DNA of 64,000 nucleotides, from contig NZ_AQXR01000005.1 of NCBI RefSeq assembly GCF_000376885.1, positions 1 to 64,000 of the forward strand, given 5' to 3'. Under the pieces are notes generated by a model. That model made no database searches and was not told the DNA's origin. It saw only the letters and a program-made list of their open reading frames with translations. A program made the translations under genes and the position numbers. Source of the DNA: Alloscardovia criceti DSM 17774 (GTDB taxonomy: Bacteria > Actinomycetota > Actinomycetes > Actinomycetales > Bifidobacteriaceae). Shown here one piece after another: positions 40,176 to 49,582 of the stretch (positions are counted from its first letter, which is position 1; the number at the start of each line of letters is the position of its first letter).

Positions 40176-42422
40176 ATGGCACAACAATTTACCGGACCCA
40201 GTAAGCAAATCTTGCGCAATCAAATTGCTGAGCATATTGCTGAAACCGAAAAAGAAGACAAGTATTCCGCCCTTACCGCAGATTATCAGCCTCTTCCTGC
40301 CAATCGTTTCTACGATCGTGAATTAAGCTGGCTTAAGTTCAATCAACGTGTATTCGAACTTGCTCAAGACTCTACATTGCCTCTATTGGAACGCACCAAT
40401 TTCGAGGCAATTTTTGCAAGTAATCTGGATGAATTCTTTATGGTGCGAGTTGCTGGTCTGAAACGACGCATCAACTCAGGAATTGCTGTACCCAGTGCAA
40501 GCGGTATGAGTGCACGCCAACAACTGCGTGAATTATCCGAAGAAGCACATCGCTTGCAAGATGAGCATGCACGCTACCTCCGCGATAATTTGCTACCTGC
40601 TCTAGCTAAAGAAAACATTATTTTGCTGAAGTGGGCTGATTTAACTCCAGCTGAGCAGGAGCGTTTGACGAAGACCTATCGTCGTTATATTTTCCCTGTG
40701 CTGACGCCATTGGCCGTGGATCCTGCTCACCCATTCCCTTATATTTCCGGTAAATCGTTGAATCTCGCCGTTCTCGTGGAAAACGCCGTAAGTGGTAAAA
40801 CTCACTTTGCTCGTGTGAAGATTCCTGACAATATGCCACGTTTGCTGTCTGTGGACGATCCTAGCGAGAGCACCACTCCGGTAGCTGAAAATACGACACG
40901 TCGTTTCGGCTTTATCACCTTGGAAAACCTGATTCTTAGCCATATTGAGACACTGTTCCCAGGTATGACCATTAAGGAAGCACGCGCATTCCGCCTGACC
41001 CGTAACGAAGATATCGATGTGGAAGAGGATGATGCAGAAAACTTGCTGAACGCTATGGAGCGAGAGCTTTTGCGTCGCCGTTTCGGACCTCCAATTCGTT
41101 TGGAGCTTTCGGATGTGACAAGCCCTTACTTGAGCAAGGTGTTGAGTACACAGCTGGGCGTGGATGATTCTGAAGTGTATCGTCTTCCAGCTCCACTGGA
41201 TTTGACCTGTTTGTTTGAGCTCCATGGCATTGACCGCCCTGAGCTGAAGTACAAGTCCTTCATCCCAACCACAAACCGTCAAATTGCCGAGGTGGAGTCC
41301 AGTAGTGCGCAGGATATTTTCGCTGCAATTCGTGAAAATGATATTCTTTTGCACCATCCATATGATTCCTTCTCCACGTCTGTGCAGGCATTCTTGGAAC
41401 AGGCTGCAAACGATCCTAAGGTTTTGGCTATCAAGCAAACCTTGTATCGCACATCTGGAAACTCTCCAATTATCGATGCTTTGATTGATGCTGCACATGC
41501 GGGCAAGCAGGTACTTGCCTTGGTCGAGATTAAGGCTCGATTCGATGAAGAGGCGAATATTGCTTGGGCTCGTAAGCTGGAGCGCGCGGGTGTGCACGTG
41601 GTGTACGGCATCGTCGGCCTCAAGACTCACTCCAAGCTGTCTATGGTAGTACGCAACGAAAGTGATGGTTTGCGCCGCTACTGCCACATCGGTACGGGTA
41701 ATTACAATCCAAAGACCGCACGACTCTACACGGATATGGGCTTGCTCACCTGCGACCCTGTGGTAGGTCAGGATTTGACACGTCTGTTTAATCAGCTTTC
41801 GGGTTATGCGCCAAAGTCCAGCTTCCACCGCTTGCTCGTAGCTCCTCGCACCATTCGCACGGGCTTAATTGAACGCATTCAGCGTGAAGAACAAGCCGCA
41901 CGCAACGGTCAAGAGGCATGGATTAAGATCAAGGTGAATTCTTTGGTTGATGAAAAGTGCATTGACGCTTTGTACCGTGCAAGCCAAGCGGGTGTGAAGA
42001 TTGACATCGTAGAGCGTGGAATCTGCGCCCTCAAGCCCGGTGTGCCAGGTTTGAGTGACAATATTCGCGTGCGTTCCATCTTGGGTCGATTCCTTGAGCA
42101 CAGCCGCATCTTTGCCTTTGCAAACTCTCAAGGCCCACAGATTGGTGAAGGCCCAATGAGCGGCCCAGAGGTGTGGATTGGCTCTGCTGATTTGATGCAT
42201 CGCAATCTTGACAGGCGCGTTGAAGCATTGGTACGCATTACCGATGCTCGTCAGATTCAAGATCTTTTGGATTACATCGATTTGCAGATGTCTGATTCCA
42301 CCAGCTCGTGGCATATGCTGCCAGATGGTTCCTACGAACGTCACGCATTTGATGAAGAAGGCAAGCCATTGCAGGATAGCCAGTCCCTCCTCATTGCTCG
42401 ACATTCACGTCGGAAAAATTAA
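40176..42422 (+). CDS. ppk: Polyphosphate kinase
   Basis: A 748-residue PPK1 that reversibly transfers the gamma phosphate of ATP to long-chain polyphosphate. The N-terminal domain begins [17 protein letters not shown], followed by [17 protein letters not shown] and the head domain. [13 protein letters not shown] carries the His that becomes phosphorylated, [19 protein letters not shown] follows, and [18 protein letters not shown] with the later EHSR contributes the second catalytic His. Length is normal and all core residues are present. Upstream (39941-40175) I see only A/T-rich sequence after the RNA terminator; ppk therefore needs its own promoter or read-through. Confidence 0.95.
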   Translation: MAQQFTGPSKQILRNQIAEHIAETEKEDKYSALTADYQPLPANRFYDRELSWLKFNQRVFELAQDSTLPLLERTNFEAIFASNLDEFFMVRVAGLKRRINSGIAVPSASGMSARQQLRELSEEAHRLQDEHARYLRDNLLPALAKENIILLKWADLTPAEQERLTKTYRRYIFPVLTPLAVDPAHPFPYISGKSLNLAVLVENAVSGKTHFARVKIPDNMPRLLSVDDPSESTTPVAENTTRRFGFITLENLILSHIETLFPGMTIKEARAFRLTRNEDIDVEEDDAENLLNAMERELLRRRFGPPIRLELSDVTSPYLSKVLSTQLGVDDSEVYRLPAPLDLTCLFELHGIDRPELKYKSFIPTTNRQIAEVESSSAQDIFAAIRENDILLHHPYDSFSTSVQAFLEQAANDPKVLAIKQTLYRTSGNSPIIDALIDAAHAGKQVLALVEIKARFDEEANIAWARKLERAGVHVVYGIVGLKTHSKLSMVVRNESDGLRRYCHIGTGNYNPKTARLYTDMGLLTCDPVVGQDLTRLFNQLSGYAPKSSFHRLLVAPRTIRTGLIERIQREEQAARNGQEAWIKIKVNSLVDEKCIDALYRASQAGVKIDIVERGICALKPGVPGLSDNIRVRSILGRFLEHSRIFAFANSQGPQIGEGPMSGPEVWIGSADLMHRNLDRRVEALVRITDARQIQDLLDYIDLQMSDSTSSWHMLPDGSYERHAFDEEGKPLQDSQSLLIARHSRRKN

Positions 42423-42460
42423 AGAACAGTACTTTTAAGTACAAATTTTTAGAGCTTACG

Positions 42461-42506
42461 AAAAATTCACGATGGGCAACTTTTGAGCAACCCATCGTGA
42501 ATTTTT
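42461..42506 (+). terminator. Terminator after ppk, possibly bidirectional
   Basis: AAAAATTCACGATGGG (42461-42476) / CCCATCGTGAATTTTT (42491-42506), a perfect 16-bp inverted repeat with a 14-base loop. The A and T ends are part of the stem. Confidence 0.88.
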
Positions 42507-42557
42507 CTCAGCTGATCCATCTCGCTTTTATTGAGCACTTTGAATGAAACGATTCGC

Positions 42558-43742
42558 ATGAGTAAAAATGTCATACAAGCAGCCGGTTCTGTACTCTACC
42601 GTTTTACCGAGTCTGGTGAGTTACGCCTGTGCATAATTCATCGGCCTCGGTATGACGATTGGAGTTTGCCGAAAGGAAAACTTCGCGCTCACGAGTCATT
42701 AGCACATGCCGCCGTGCGTGAAACTGCAGAAGAGTCGGGCGTTCAAGCGATTTTGCAGTCACCCCTGCACTCCGTGTCCTATGTTTTAGGCCCGGATAAC
42801 TCGGATGCTCCCCTGCCCGAGCATCTCAATGTCAGTGACGAAATTGGAAGCGAACAGCCCGCTCAGCAGTTGGCCCAGTCGCAGGCTGCTCAAACCCAAG
42901 AATTGATGCACAAGAAAGTGCATTACTGGATGGCATATCCACTGCCGGATGATCAGCGTCATGCGCGCACGGCTAGCTTTGGCGAACTCGTGCATTTCAC
43001 TCCTGAGGAAATAGATAATATCCGGTGGATTAGTGCACACGAGGCCATCTCACAGCTGACGCGTGAGGATGACAAGGATATTATCCGTGATTTTCTTTTG
43101 CACATTCAGTCGGGCGAATCTCAAGCCTCGACTTTGATATTGGCCCGAAATGCTAAAGCCATGCCAAAGAGTTTATGGGCGAAGGATCCCCAGCAGCGTC
43201 CGCTCACACCGTTGGGCGCAGCGCAAGCACAGGCATTAACCGCAGAGCTCAGCTGCTACGCTCCGGAACGTGTTTATACCAGCGATAATAAGGCTTGTAG
43301 GGAAACAGCACGCCCTTGGCAGCAAGCCAGCGGCGTGCATACGATGATTTTTGCCGCTCCAGCGCCTGCGGCTGTTGCACTGCATCGTCAAAGTGCTAAG
43401 ACTACCAATGCAGAGGTCATTTCTGATACGGACCCGGATACCTTGGCGATGTCTGAAAATCTTGCCGAAGTTATGGAATTTCTCGTGTCCAAGCCACGCA
43501 GTCGTGCGGCCGTGATCGCCACCAAGTCACAGCTACGTCATGCTGCAGAAATCTTGGCGGAATTGGCCGATAATCGAGCCGTAGCTCATCGCATTAAGCA
43601 GGAATTAAGCGCTAAGAAAGCTTTGGATTATGCTGAGGCGGTAGCGATTACTATAGTGCCTACACGTGGTGCACTGTATGAAAACACCAGTCGTTTATGT
43701 TCTATTCGGCACGTCACGAAGGTGAAACCCATTGTCTTCTAA
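42558..43742 (+). CDS. NUDIX hydrolase fused to a degenerate histidine-phosphatase domain (MutT1-like)
   Basis: 394 residues from ATG 42558. The N-terminal NUDIX domain is intact: GKLRAHE...RETAEESGV fits the 23-residue Nudix box at residues 40-62. An insertion of about 40 residues precedes the end of the NUDIX fold. The C-terminal domain aligns with the phosphoglycerate-mutase-like half of MutT1-type proteins, which clean oxidised or diadenosine nucleotides. However, the expected RHAKA catalytic motif reads RNAKA (Asn198), and the late SHG motif reads TKS, so the phosphatase half should be inactive. The TTG-started frame at 42531 has no ribosome binding site; none is strong here either. Confidence 0.82.
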   Translation: MSKNVIQAAGSVLYRFTESGELRLCIIHRPRYDDWSLPKGKLRAHESLAHAAVRETAEESGVQAILQSPLHSVSYVLGPDNSDAPLPEHLNVSDEIGSEQPAQQLAQSQAAQTQELMHKKVHYWMAYPLPDDQRHARTASFGELVHFTPEEIDNIRWISAHEAISQLTREDDKDIIRDFLLHIQSGESQASTLILARNAKAMPKSLWAKDPQQRPLTPLGAAQAQALTAELSCYAPERVYTSDNKACRETARPWQQASGVHTMIFAAPAPAAVALHRQSAKTTNAEVISDTDPDTLAMSENLAEVMEFLVSKPRSRAAVIATKSQLRHAAEILAELADNRAVAHRIKQELSAKKALDYAEAVAITIVPTRGALYENTSRLCSIRHVTKVKPIVF

Positions 43743-44412
43743 TTCTCATGGCATTTCTCATGCGGGCTCGTCTTTTGCTGCGCATCGTTCCGGTTCAGCG
43801 CGTTTTTCACGCCCTATGCAACTCGACCAAGCACTGCTCGACCATATGGCTGGCGGTGCGGACCCACAGGCCTTGCGTGAACTCGCACACACGACAGCGG
43901 CTTCTTTACTCGACCGTGTACATCACACGCAAAATCCGGACATCGTCCAACGCGTTATTACGGTAGTGGATAGCGAGGGCATTGAACCCATTGCCGAACT
44001 GTGGTCCAGTAGCGATGCGCAGTCTTTGCCGGGCATTTTGTGGCGTCTGTATACCATGCGCACGTGGATGCATCGCAATCAGCAGTCGCTTGCTGTGCTG
44101 TGGCGCGAGGGCGACTTCCCTCCGACTGCGGCGAGCGCGATTACGGGGATAAACAGCTCCCCAGACGCCAGCGATATTGCGCTTACTGCGGATTCCATTC
44201 TTTCCGGTGCGTTTACTGGGGACTTTGCCGTAGCTTTGGAACGCTCTTCTAGCTTCTGCCATGTGGTGGCAAAGGCTTTAGCGGAACGCGCGAAGAAGCT
44301 TCCTCAAGGCAGTCAGCGCGATGCCGTGATTAAGAATGCCAAGCATTTACTCAGCACGGCTCAGGACTTCGCGGCTGGCGCAAATCTGTGGAGAAACGGC
44401 GAGCTGTATTAG
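43732..44412 (+). CDS. Conserved-looking hypothetical protein
   Basis: A 226-residue soluble, helical protein I do not recognise. It has no signal peptide or known catalytic motif; the middle has LPGILWRLYTMRTWMHRNQQSLAVLW and the C-terminal part is a helical repeat ending in AAGANLWRNGELY. The frame begins with TTG 43732, overlapping the end of the NUDIX gene by 11 bases with AAGGTG about 8 bases upstream; the alternative ATG is 43816. The tight overlap suggests translational coupling with the NUDIX gene. Confidence 0.7.
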   Translation: MSSNSHGISHAGSSFAAHRSGSARFSRPMQLDQALLDHMAGGADPQALRELAHTTAASLLDRVHHTQNPDIVQRVITVVDSEGIEPIAELWSSSDAQSLPGILWRLYTMRTWMHRNQQSLAVLWREGDFPPTAASAITGINSSPDASDIALTADSILSGAFTGDFAVALERSSSFCHVVAKALAERAKKLPQGSQRDAVIKNAKHLLSTAQDFAAGANLWRNGELY

Positions 44413-44535
44413 GCCGTGTTTAGTACGTACGGACGTTGTGCGAAATTTTCATTCACTTGCAGAAGAATTGCGCCTCGCTAGCTTGTGCATTTCATCCTTA
44501 TCACGGTAAGATAATAGTCGCGCTGAACCGTGCTT

Positions 44536-44590
44536 AAGCCCCGGGCTTCATTTTTTGCCGCTGCGAGCGGCCTTCGCGCCGACTGGCGCT
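44536..44590 (+). terminator. Cluster of short GC-rich hairpins after the NUDIX operon
   Basis: Three adjacent inverted repeats: AAGCC/GGCTT (44536-44548) followed by CATTTTTT, then GCCGCT/AGCGGC (44557-44571), then GCGCC/GGCGC (near 44576-44589) with TTT after. The first with its T run could be a terminator; the others are unexplained. The rest of 44413-44676 has no gene. Confidence 0.4.
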
Positions 44591-44676
44591 TTCGCGGTTC
44601 GGCGTTTCTTTTATTTTCTTCGTTTGCTGAGGATGTACAGAATCGGTAGGTTTTACCACTTTTCCCGTGTCATAAT

Positions 44677-44705
44677 TTGGCAGGCGTCACCGATTATGCT
44701 ATTAT
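44677..44705 (+). promoter_or_regulatory. Promoter of tRNA-Lys(TTT)
   Basis: TTGGCA (44677-44682), a 17-base spacer, TATTAT (44700-44705). The mature tRNA begins 11 bases after the -10 box. Confidence 0.65.
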
Positions 44706-44715
44706 TTCAAAAGTT

Positions 44716-44788
44716 GCCCCTCTGGCTCAATGGTTAGAGCAGCGTCCTTTTAAGTCGTGGGTTGTGGGTTCGAGTCCCACGGGGGGCA
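44716..44788 (+). tRNA. tRNA-Lys (anticodon TTT)
   Basis: Acceptor GCCCCTC / GGGGGGC, D-arm GGCTC-AATGGTTA-GAGC, anticodon loop CTTTTAA (anticodon TTT, reads AAA/AAG), T-arm GTGGG-TTCGAGT-CCCAC. One U-U mismatch appears in the anticodon stem as I fold it. CCA is not encoded. It is the second lysine tRNA in the window. Confidence 0.9.
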
Positions 44789-44935
44789 CACATTTTTTCT
44801 TTTTCCTAGGCAATTCAAAAAGGCCTAATAAAACGTCTCCTCCCCATTGTCATCAATGAGCGAGCACGTTCTATCAAGCCTTCTCCAATACCAAGAAAAT
44901 CGCCTATTCAGTTATAGATATCCTCGAACTCAAGT

Positions 44936-46132
44936 CTAAGACAGATGTTCGGAAGCAATCCGTGCTCCCTTAGCCAAGGTTTCCAGCTTAGCCCAGGCGA
45001 TGTGCGCATGAATACGTCCGCCTAAACCACAGTCGGTGGAAGCCACCACGCGATCAGCACCTACGATGGAGGTGAAGCGTTCGATGCGCTCGGCGACGAG
45101 TTCAGGATGCTCCACGATGTTGGTGGAATGAGTGACTACGCCTGGGATGAGGTATTTTTCTGCAGGAAGTTCAATGTCCTTCCAAATCTTCCATTCATGC
45201 TCGTGACGCGCATTTGCGGCCTCAAAAGTCAGACCATTTGCATGCACAGACAGAGCCAAATCCACGATATTCTTGAATTCCAAATCAGTGGAATGAGGAC
45301 CATGCCAAGAACCCCAGCACACGTGATAACGCACTTGGGCAGGATCGATACCCTCCAGCGCATAATTTAAGGCCTCGATGCGCGCGCGGGAGAACTCGCG
45401 GTAATCATCCAAATCTGGCTCAACCTTGAACTGATCCCAGGACTCAGTTAAATCAGGCGCATCAATCTGAACTGTCAGACCTGCATCGGTGATGGTCTTG
45501 TATTCCTCACGCAATGCCTTTGCCCAGGCCCACACGGACTCTTCATCATTGTCGTAATACTGATTGCCCACACGAGCTGCGGAGGCCGGGGAAACGCTGG
45601 CGATGAAGCCGTCGCTTACCGGCTTTCCCACCTTCTCCAATGCCGACTTCAACGAGTTGATATCACGCTGAACGATGGCCTGTCCGGTGTACGTGACTTC
45701 GCCGGTAATGGTTGGGAAGACTACGCTTTGACCGTTCGCGAGGTGGATGCCAGAGGTTGGGTCACTGTATGCATCTGCAAACTTTACCCAGTCACGACGG
45801 TCTGCAAAGCTGTCTAATTCGAGCTTGCCTTCCGGCGTTGGCTTGTGCTCTGGGACGTGGTCGAGGACTTCCAAACCGCTGAATCGCTGGAAGGAGTAGC
45901 TCCACCACGCACCATAATCAACCTTCTCTGTCATAGCATGACCGTATTCGCCGTCGTTGACGATGTCGATGCCAATTTCCTTTTGCTTGGCAACGACTTG
46001 GTCGGTTTCCTGCTCCACGATGGCGGACAGCTGGTCTTCGCTCAGCTCCCCCGCAGCAAAATCGGCATTAGCTTTCAGCAAGGTATCGGTGCGTGGCAAT
46101 GAACCTACATGCGTTGTGCGAATAGTAGTCAT
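44936..46132 (-). CDS. MetE-like cobalamin-independent methionine synthase family protein
   Basis: A 398-residue single-barrel protein that corresponds to the catalytic C-terminal half of MetE, without the N-terminal barrel. TTHVGSLPRTD starts the barrel. The zinc ligands can be traced as His and Cys in RYHVCWGSWHG (near 268), Glu in FEAANARHEHEW, and Cys in ASTDCGLGG (near 368). It therefore probably transfers a methyl group to homocysteine or a similar thiol; the donor (folate or another methyl compound) cannot be read from sequence. It lies downstream of glyA, which supplies one-carbon folate, but a hairpin separates them. Confidence 0.85.
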   Translation of the reverse strand: MTTIRTTHVGSLPRTDTLLKANADFAAGELSEDQLSAIVEQETDQVVAKQKEIGIDIVNDGEYGHAMTEKVDYGAWWSYSFQRFSGLEVLDHVPEHKPTPEGKLELDSFADRRDWVKFADAYSDPTSGIHLANGQSVVFPTITGEVTYTGQAIVQRDINSLKSALEKVGKPVSDGFIASVSPASAARVGNQYYDNDEESVWAWAKALREEYKTITDAGLTVQIDAPDLTESWDQFKVEPDLDDYREFSRARIEALNYALEGIDPAQVRYHVCWGSWHGPHSTDLEFKNIVDLALSVHANGLTFEAANARHEHEWKIWKDIELPAEKYLIPGVVTHSTNIVEHPELVAERIERFTSIVGADRVVASTDCGLGGRIHAHIAWAKLETLAKGARIASEHLS

Positions 46133-46335
46133 GATTCTCCTCGAATAAGTGGCGTTTTTACTGATGTTTCCGATTCTATGGGACGCTAGTGGGCAAATAA
46201 CTGAAGAACTTCAAAATCGATATACGCGTAACTTATAGCAGGTCAAAGAAGAGCGAAATCTCGGGTTTTCCACATGTCGGCACACTTCGGCTACACACAG
46301 ATTTTCTCAGAATCAATCTCAGCACATGGAAAATG

Positions 46336-46371
46336 AAAAAGCGCGAGAGCCGGCTGAGCCCTCACGCTTTT
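46336..46371 (-). terminator. Terminator of glyA
   Basis: Minus strand AAAAGCGTGAG / CTCGCGCTTTT (one mismatch) around a partly paired GGCTCAGCCGGC interior, followed by TCATTTTC. It lies about 50 bases past the glyA stop. Confidence 0.75.
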
Positions 46372-46418
46372 GTGCGATTTTTTGTTGCACACACACCTTC
46401 ATTCAGGTGAAACTCACG

Positions 46419-47699
46419 TTAATGCGTCTGATCTAAACCCTCATACAGGGGGAAGTCCTCAGCCAGCTTAGCCACGCGAGCGCGCAATGCTGGGACATCC
46501 GCAGACAATCCGTCACGCAACGTAGTGGCAATAATATCAGCCACTTCGCGGAATTCCTTATCGCCAAATTCTCGCGTAGCCAGCGCAGGCGTGCCGATGC
46601 GCAAACCGGAGGTGACCTGTGGTGGGCGTGGATCCCAGGGCACGGCATTGCGATTTACCGTAATACCCACCTGATCGAGCAAGTCTTCCGCCTGCTTACC
46701 GTCCAACGCGCTATTGCGAAGGTCTACGAGTACCAAATGCACATCCGTGCCGCCTGTTACCAAGCTGATACCGCTTTCAGCCACATCCTGAGCGTTTAAA
46801 CGTTCCGCCAAAATCGCAGCACCTTCTATGGTTCGCTGCTGGCGTTCTTTAAATTCCGTGCTTGCTGCAATCTTGAAGGCTACAGCTTTCGCAGCAATAG
46901 TATGCATGAGCGGGCCGCCTTGCTGACCTGGGAAAACGGCAGAATTCAGTTTTTTCGCATAATCCGCATTGCGCGACAGCAACATGCCCGAACGCGGACC
47001 ACCCAAGGTTTTGTGGATGGTCGTGGAGACAACATCCGAATACGGCACCGGGTTCGGATGGAGCCCCGCGGCCACCAAACCTGCAAAATGAGACATATCC
47101 GTCCATAGGACAGCTCCGACTTCGTCGGCAATCGAACGGAAAGCTTCGAAGTCCAGCTGTCGAGGATAGGCCGACCACCCGGCAATAATCATGCGTGGAC
47201 GCGTTTCCAACGCACGCTCGCGCACCAAATCCATATTGATGCGATGCGTTTCAGGATCGAGACCATAGGACACCGCATTGTAGATTTTGCCGGAAAAATT
47301 AATTTTCATGCCGTGCGTTAAATGACCACCATGCGCAAGTTCCAGACCCATTACCGTGTCACCTGGTTTGACAAAAGCATGGTACACAGCAGCATTTGCT
47401 TGAGCACCGGAATGTGGTTGAACATTGGCATATGCAGCTGCGAAAAGCTTTTTGGCACGCTCAATTGCCAAGCTTTCCACCTTGTCCACTTCCTGACAGC
47501 CTCCGTAATAGCGACGTCCCGGGTATCCTTCAGCGTATTTATTGGTCAGCACAGAACCCATCGCCTGAAGCACAGACTGCGGTACAAAATTTTCTGATGC
47601 GATCATTTCCAAATATGTCTGCTGCCTTACAAGCTCAGCATCGAGCACGGAAGCAATATCTGGATCTACAGCTGCAAGTGGTTGATAAAAAACGGACAT
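46419..47699 (-). CDS. glyA: Serine hydroxymethyltransferase
   Basis: A 426-residue PLP enzyme interconverting serine + THF with glycine + methylene-THF. [27 protein letters not shown] and CQEVDKVE are near the N-terminus. The PLP Lys is in [14 protein letters not shown] (near 230), and [15 protein letters not shown] mark the C-terminal domain. Start ATG 47699 has AGGGGAG upstream; the open frame runs 69 codons further back but as hydrophobic nonsense without a start signal. Divergent from the C-S lyase gene with 181 bases between. Confidence 0.94.
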   Translation of the reverse strand: MSVFYQPLAAVDPDIASVLDAELVRQQTYLEMIASENFVPQSVLQAMGSVLTNKYAEGYPGRRYYGGCQEVDKVESLAIERAKKLFAAAYANVQPHSGAQANAAVYHAFVKPGDTVMGLELAHGGHLTHGMKINFSGKIYNAVSYGLDPETHRINMDLVRERALETRPRMIIAGWSAYPRQLDFEAFRSIADEVGAVLWTDMSHFAGLVAAGLHPNPVPYSDVVSTTIHKTLGGPRSGMLLSRNADYAKKLNSAVFPGQQGGPLMHTIAAKAVAFKIAASTEFKERQQRTIEGAAILAERLNAQDVAESGISLVTGGTDVHLVLVDLRNSALDGKQAEDLLDQVGITVNRNAVPWDPRPPQVTSGLRIGTPALATREFGDKEFREVADIIATTLRDGLSADVPALRARVAKLAEDFPLYEGLDQTH

Positions 47700-47880
47700 A
47701 TTTACTCCCCTTACAAACAATTTTTGTAATACTAGACTATCGTGAAATATGAAAGCTAAAGAATTTTTCTGTGTTTTTATGGAAAGTAAAAAATGAATCT
47801 GGGCGATGCTTTTTGAAATTTGAAGGCACAGAAACACTAGAAGCACACATACGTAGCCAAAAGAATTAAGGAGTATACCA

Positions 47881-49095
47881 ATGCAGTACGATTTCACCAG
47901 CATCATGGATCGTCACGGAAAAGATGCGCTTGCAGTGGATGGACCCGGATCGACTCCAGACATACGCCCAACGGCTCCAAAGGACGGATTTAGTCTGATA
48001 CCAATGTGGGTAGCAGATATGAATTTCCCTACCGCTCCAAGCATTACCGAGGCAATTATTGAACGTTCCCATCATCGCGCTTTTGGCTATTTTACTCCGA
48101 CAGATGAGTATTACAAAGCGATTATCGACTGGCATCGCATACAAAACGGCGTGAAAGATTTGAAATCTTCGCATATTGGCTACGAAAACAGCGTTTTAGG
48201 TGGATTAATGTCTGCATTAAACGCTTTTGCATCCCCTGGCGATGGCGTGCTTTTGCACAGTCCTACATACATCGGCTTTACTCATGCCATCGAAAACGGC
48301 GGTTATCATATAGCGCATTCGCCACTTGTACTCGATGAAAATGGCGTGTGGCGTATGGATTATGAAGATATGGATCGCCAATTGAAGGAAAACCACATAC
48401 ATGTGGCAGTATTTTGTAGTCCTCATAATCCTTCTGGTCGCGTGTGGGAACGTGAGGAACTTGAACGTGCAATGCAGGTTTACAAGAATAATGATTGCAT
48501 TGTTATTTCCGATGAAATCTGGTCAGATATCCTCATCAATAATCACAAGCATATCCCAACGCAGTCGGTGAGCGATGATGCTCGCAATCGCACAATTGCT
48601 TTGTATGCACCAACAAAGACCTTCAATTTGGCTGGGCTGGTCAATAGTTACCACATTATTTATAACTCATATCTGCAAGACCGCGTCGTAGCACAGTCAT
48701 CAAAATCACATTACAATGAAATGAATGTGCTCTCCATGCATTCACTTATCGGCGCATACTCTGAGACTGGACGAGAATGGCTTGAGCAGCTTTTGGATAC
48801 ACTCAGCGAAAATGTGAACTACGCCTACAATTACATCACGAAGAATTTCCCTGAAGTTAGTCTTTTCAAGCCTGAAGGCACGTATATGCTTCTGCTGGAT
48901 TGCACTCAATGGTGCGAAAAGCATGGCGTAAGCATCCAGGAAATCGAGCAGCGCGGCTGGGATGTGGGTGTGGCGTGGCAAGATGGCGAAATGTTCCACG
49001 CAAAGAATTCCATCCGCGTCAATCTTGCTTTACCGAAGAGTCTACTCGAGGAGGCAATGCAACGTCTGAGTAAGTATGTGTTTGTAAAAAAGTAA
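47881..49095 (+). CDS. MalY/PatB-type cystathionine beta-lyase (PLP aminotransferase fold)
   Basis: A 404-residue class I/II aminotransferase-fold protein of the PatB/MalY group. It shows [49 protein letters not shown] (PLP-binding Asn), [10 protein letters not shown] (Asp pairing with PLP), and the PLP Lys in [10 protein letters not shown]. Members cleave C-S bonds of cystathionine or cysteine, releasing homocysteine or sulfide, so it could supply homocysteine to the neighbouring MetE-like enzyme. AAGGAG precedes the ATG. It is monocistronic with its own terminator. Confidence 0.88.
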   Translation: MQYDFTSIMDRHGKDALAVDGPGSTPDIRPTAPKDGFSLIPMWVADMNFPTAPSITEAIIERSHHRAFGYFTPTDEYYKAIIDWHRIQNGVKDLKSSHIGYENSVLGGLMSALNAFASPGDGVLLHSPTYIGFTHAIENGGYHIAHSPLVLDENGVWRMDYEDMDRQLKENHIHVAVFCSPHNPSGRVWEREELERAMQVYKNNDCIVISDEIWSDILINNHKHIPTQSVSDDARNRTIALYAPTKTFNLAGLVNSYHIIYNSYLQDRVVAQSSKSHYNEMNVLSMHSLIGAYSETGREWLEQLLDTLSENVNYAYNYITKNFPEVSLFKPEGTYMLLLDCTQWCEKHGVSIQEIEQRGWDVGVAWQDGEMFHAKNSIRVNLALPKSLLEEAMQRLSKYVFVKK

Positions 49096-49144
49096 AACTA
49101 TGCTAAATCTGCACTGAACCTGCGCTCAAGCGTGAACGTATATG

Positions 49145-49178
49145 AGAAGGTGATGCCTTATGTATCACCTTCTTTTTT
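49145..49178 (+). terminator. Rho-independent terminator of the C-S lyase gene
   Basis: AGAAGGTGAT (49145-49154) / ATCACCTTCT (49164-49173), 9-base loop, followed by T residues. Confidence 0.88.
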
Positions 49179-49245
49179 ATCAGAACTTTACTTTTGAATT
49201 CTCTAAAAATCTCATAATAATTTCAGTAGTCATGACTTCATATAA

Positions 49246-49304
49246 GTTAACAAAATTAACATTTCATGTGTTATGTTGCTATGGTTGCGCAAACATTCTA
49301 CAAT
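49246..49304 (+). promoter_or_regulatory. Promoter and possible operator of the arabinogalactan gene pair
   Basis: TTGCTA (49276-49281), 17 bases, TACAAT (49299-49304). Just upstream (49246-49260) is the inverted repeat GTTAA-CAAAA-TTAAC, a plausible repressor or activator site. The predicted leader to ATG 49583 is unusually long, about 270 bases, and holds no credible small gene. Confidence 0.55.
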
Positions 49305-49582
49305 GATATTGGGTGGATAACTTCAGACACAGATGTCTGTTTCATCCATGACATACACCCCTTCTGAAGGAGAAGAAGATATACCCAACATTTTCAAACA
49401 AACCATGACTACAAATTGCTGAGCATTTCTTCTACATACATCTACCCATAACAACAACACGAAACCCTATATAAATTAAGGATTTCAAAGCATATTGGCA
49501 CTTACTTTTTATCCGTAAGAGCTGAAAATACCAAGACATGTGCTTTCTCATCGACGAGTAGGCACATGAGAAAGAGAAAAGT

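Noticed and set aside
40641-41828. A 395-codon minus-strand frame opposite ppk
   Set aside because: Antisense shadow of an intact polyphosphate kinase; composition and lack of motifs show it is not a gene.
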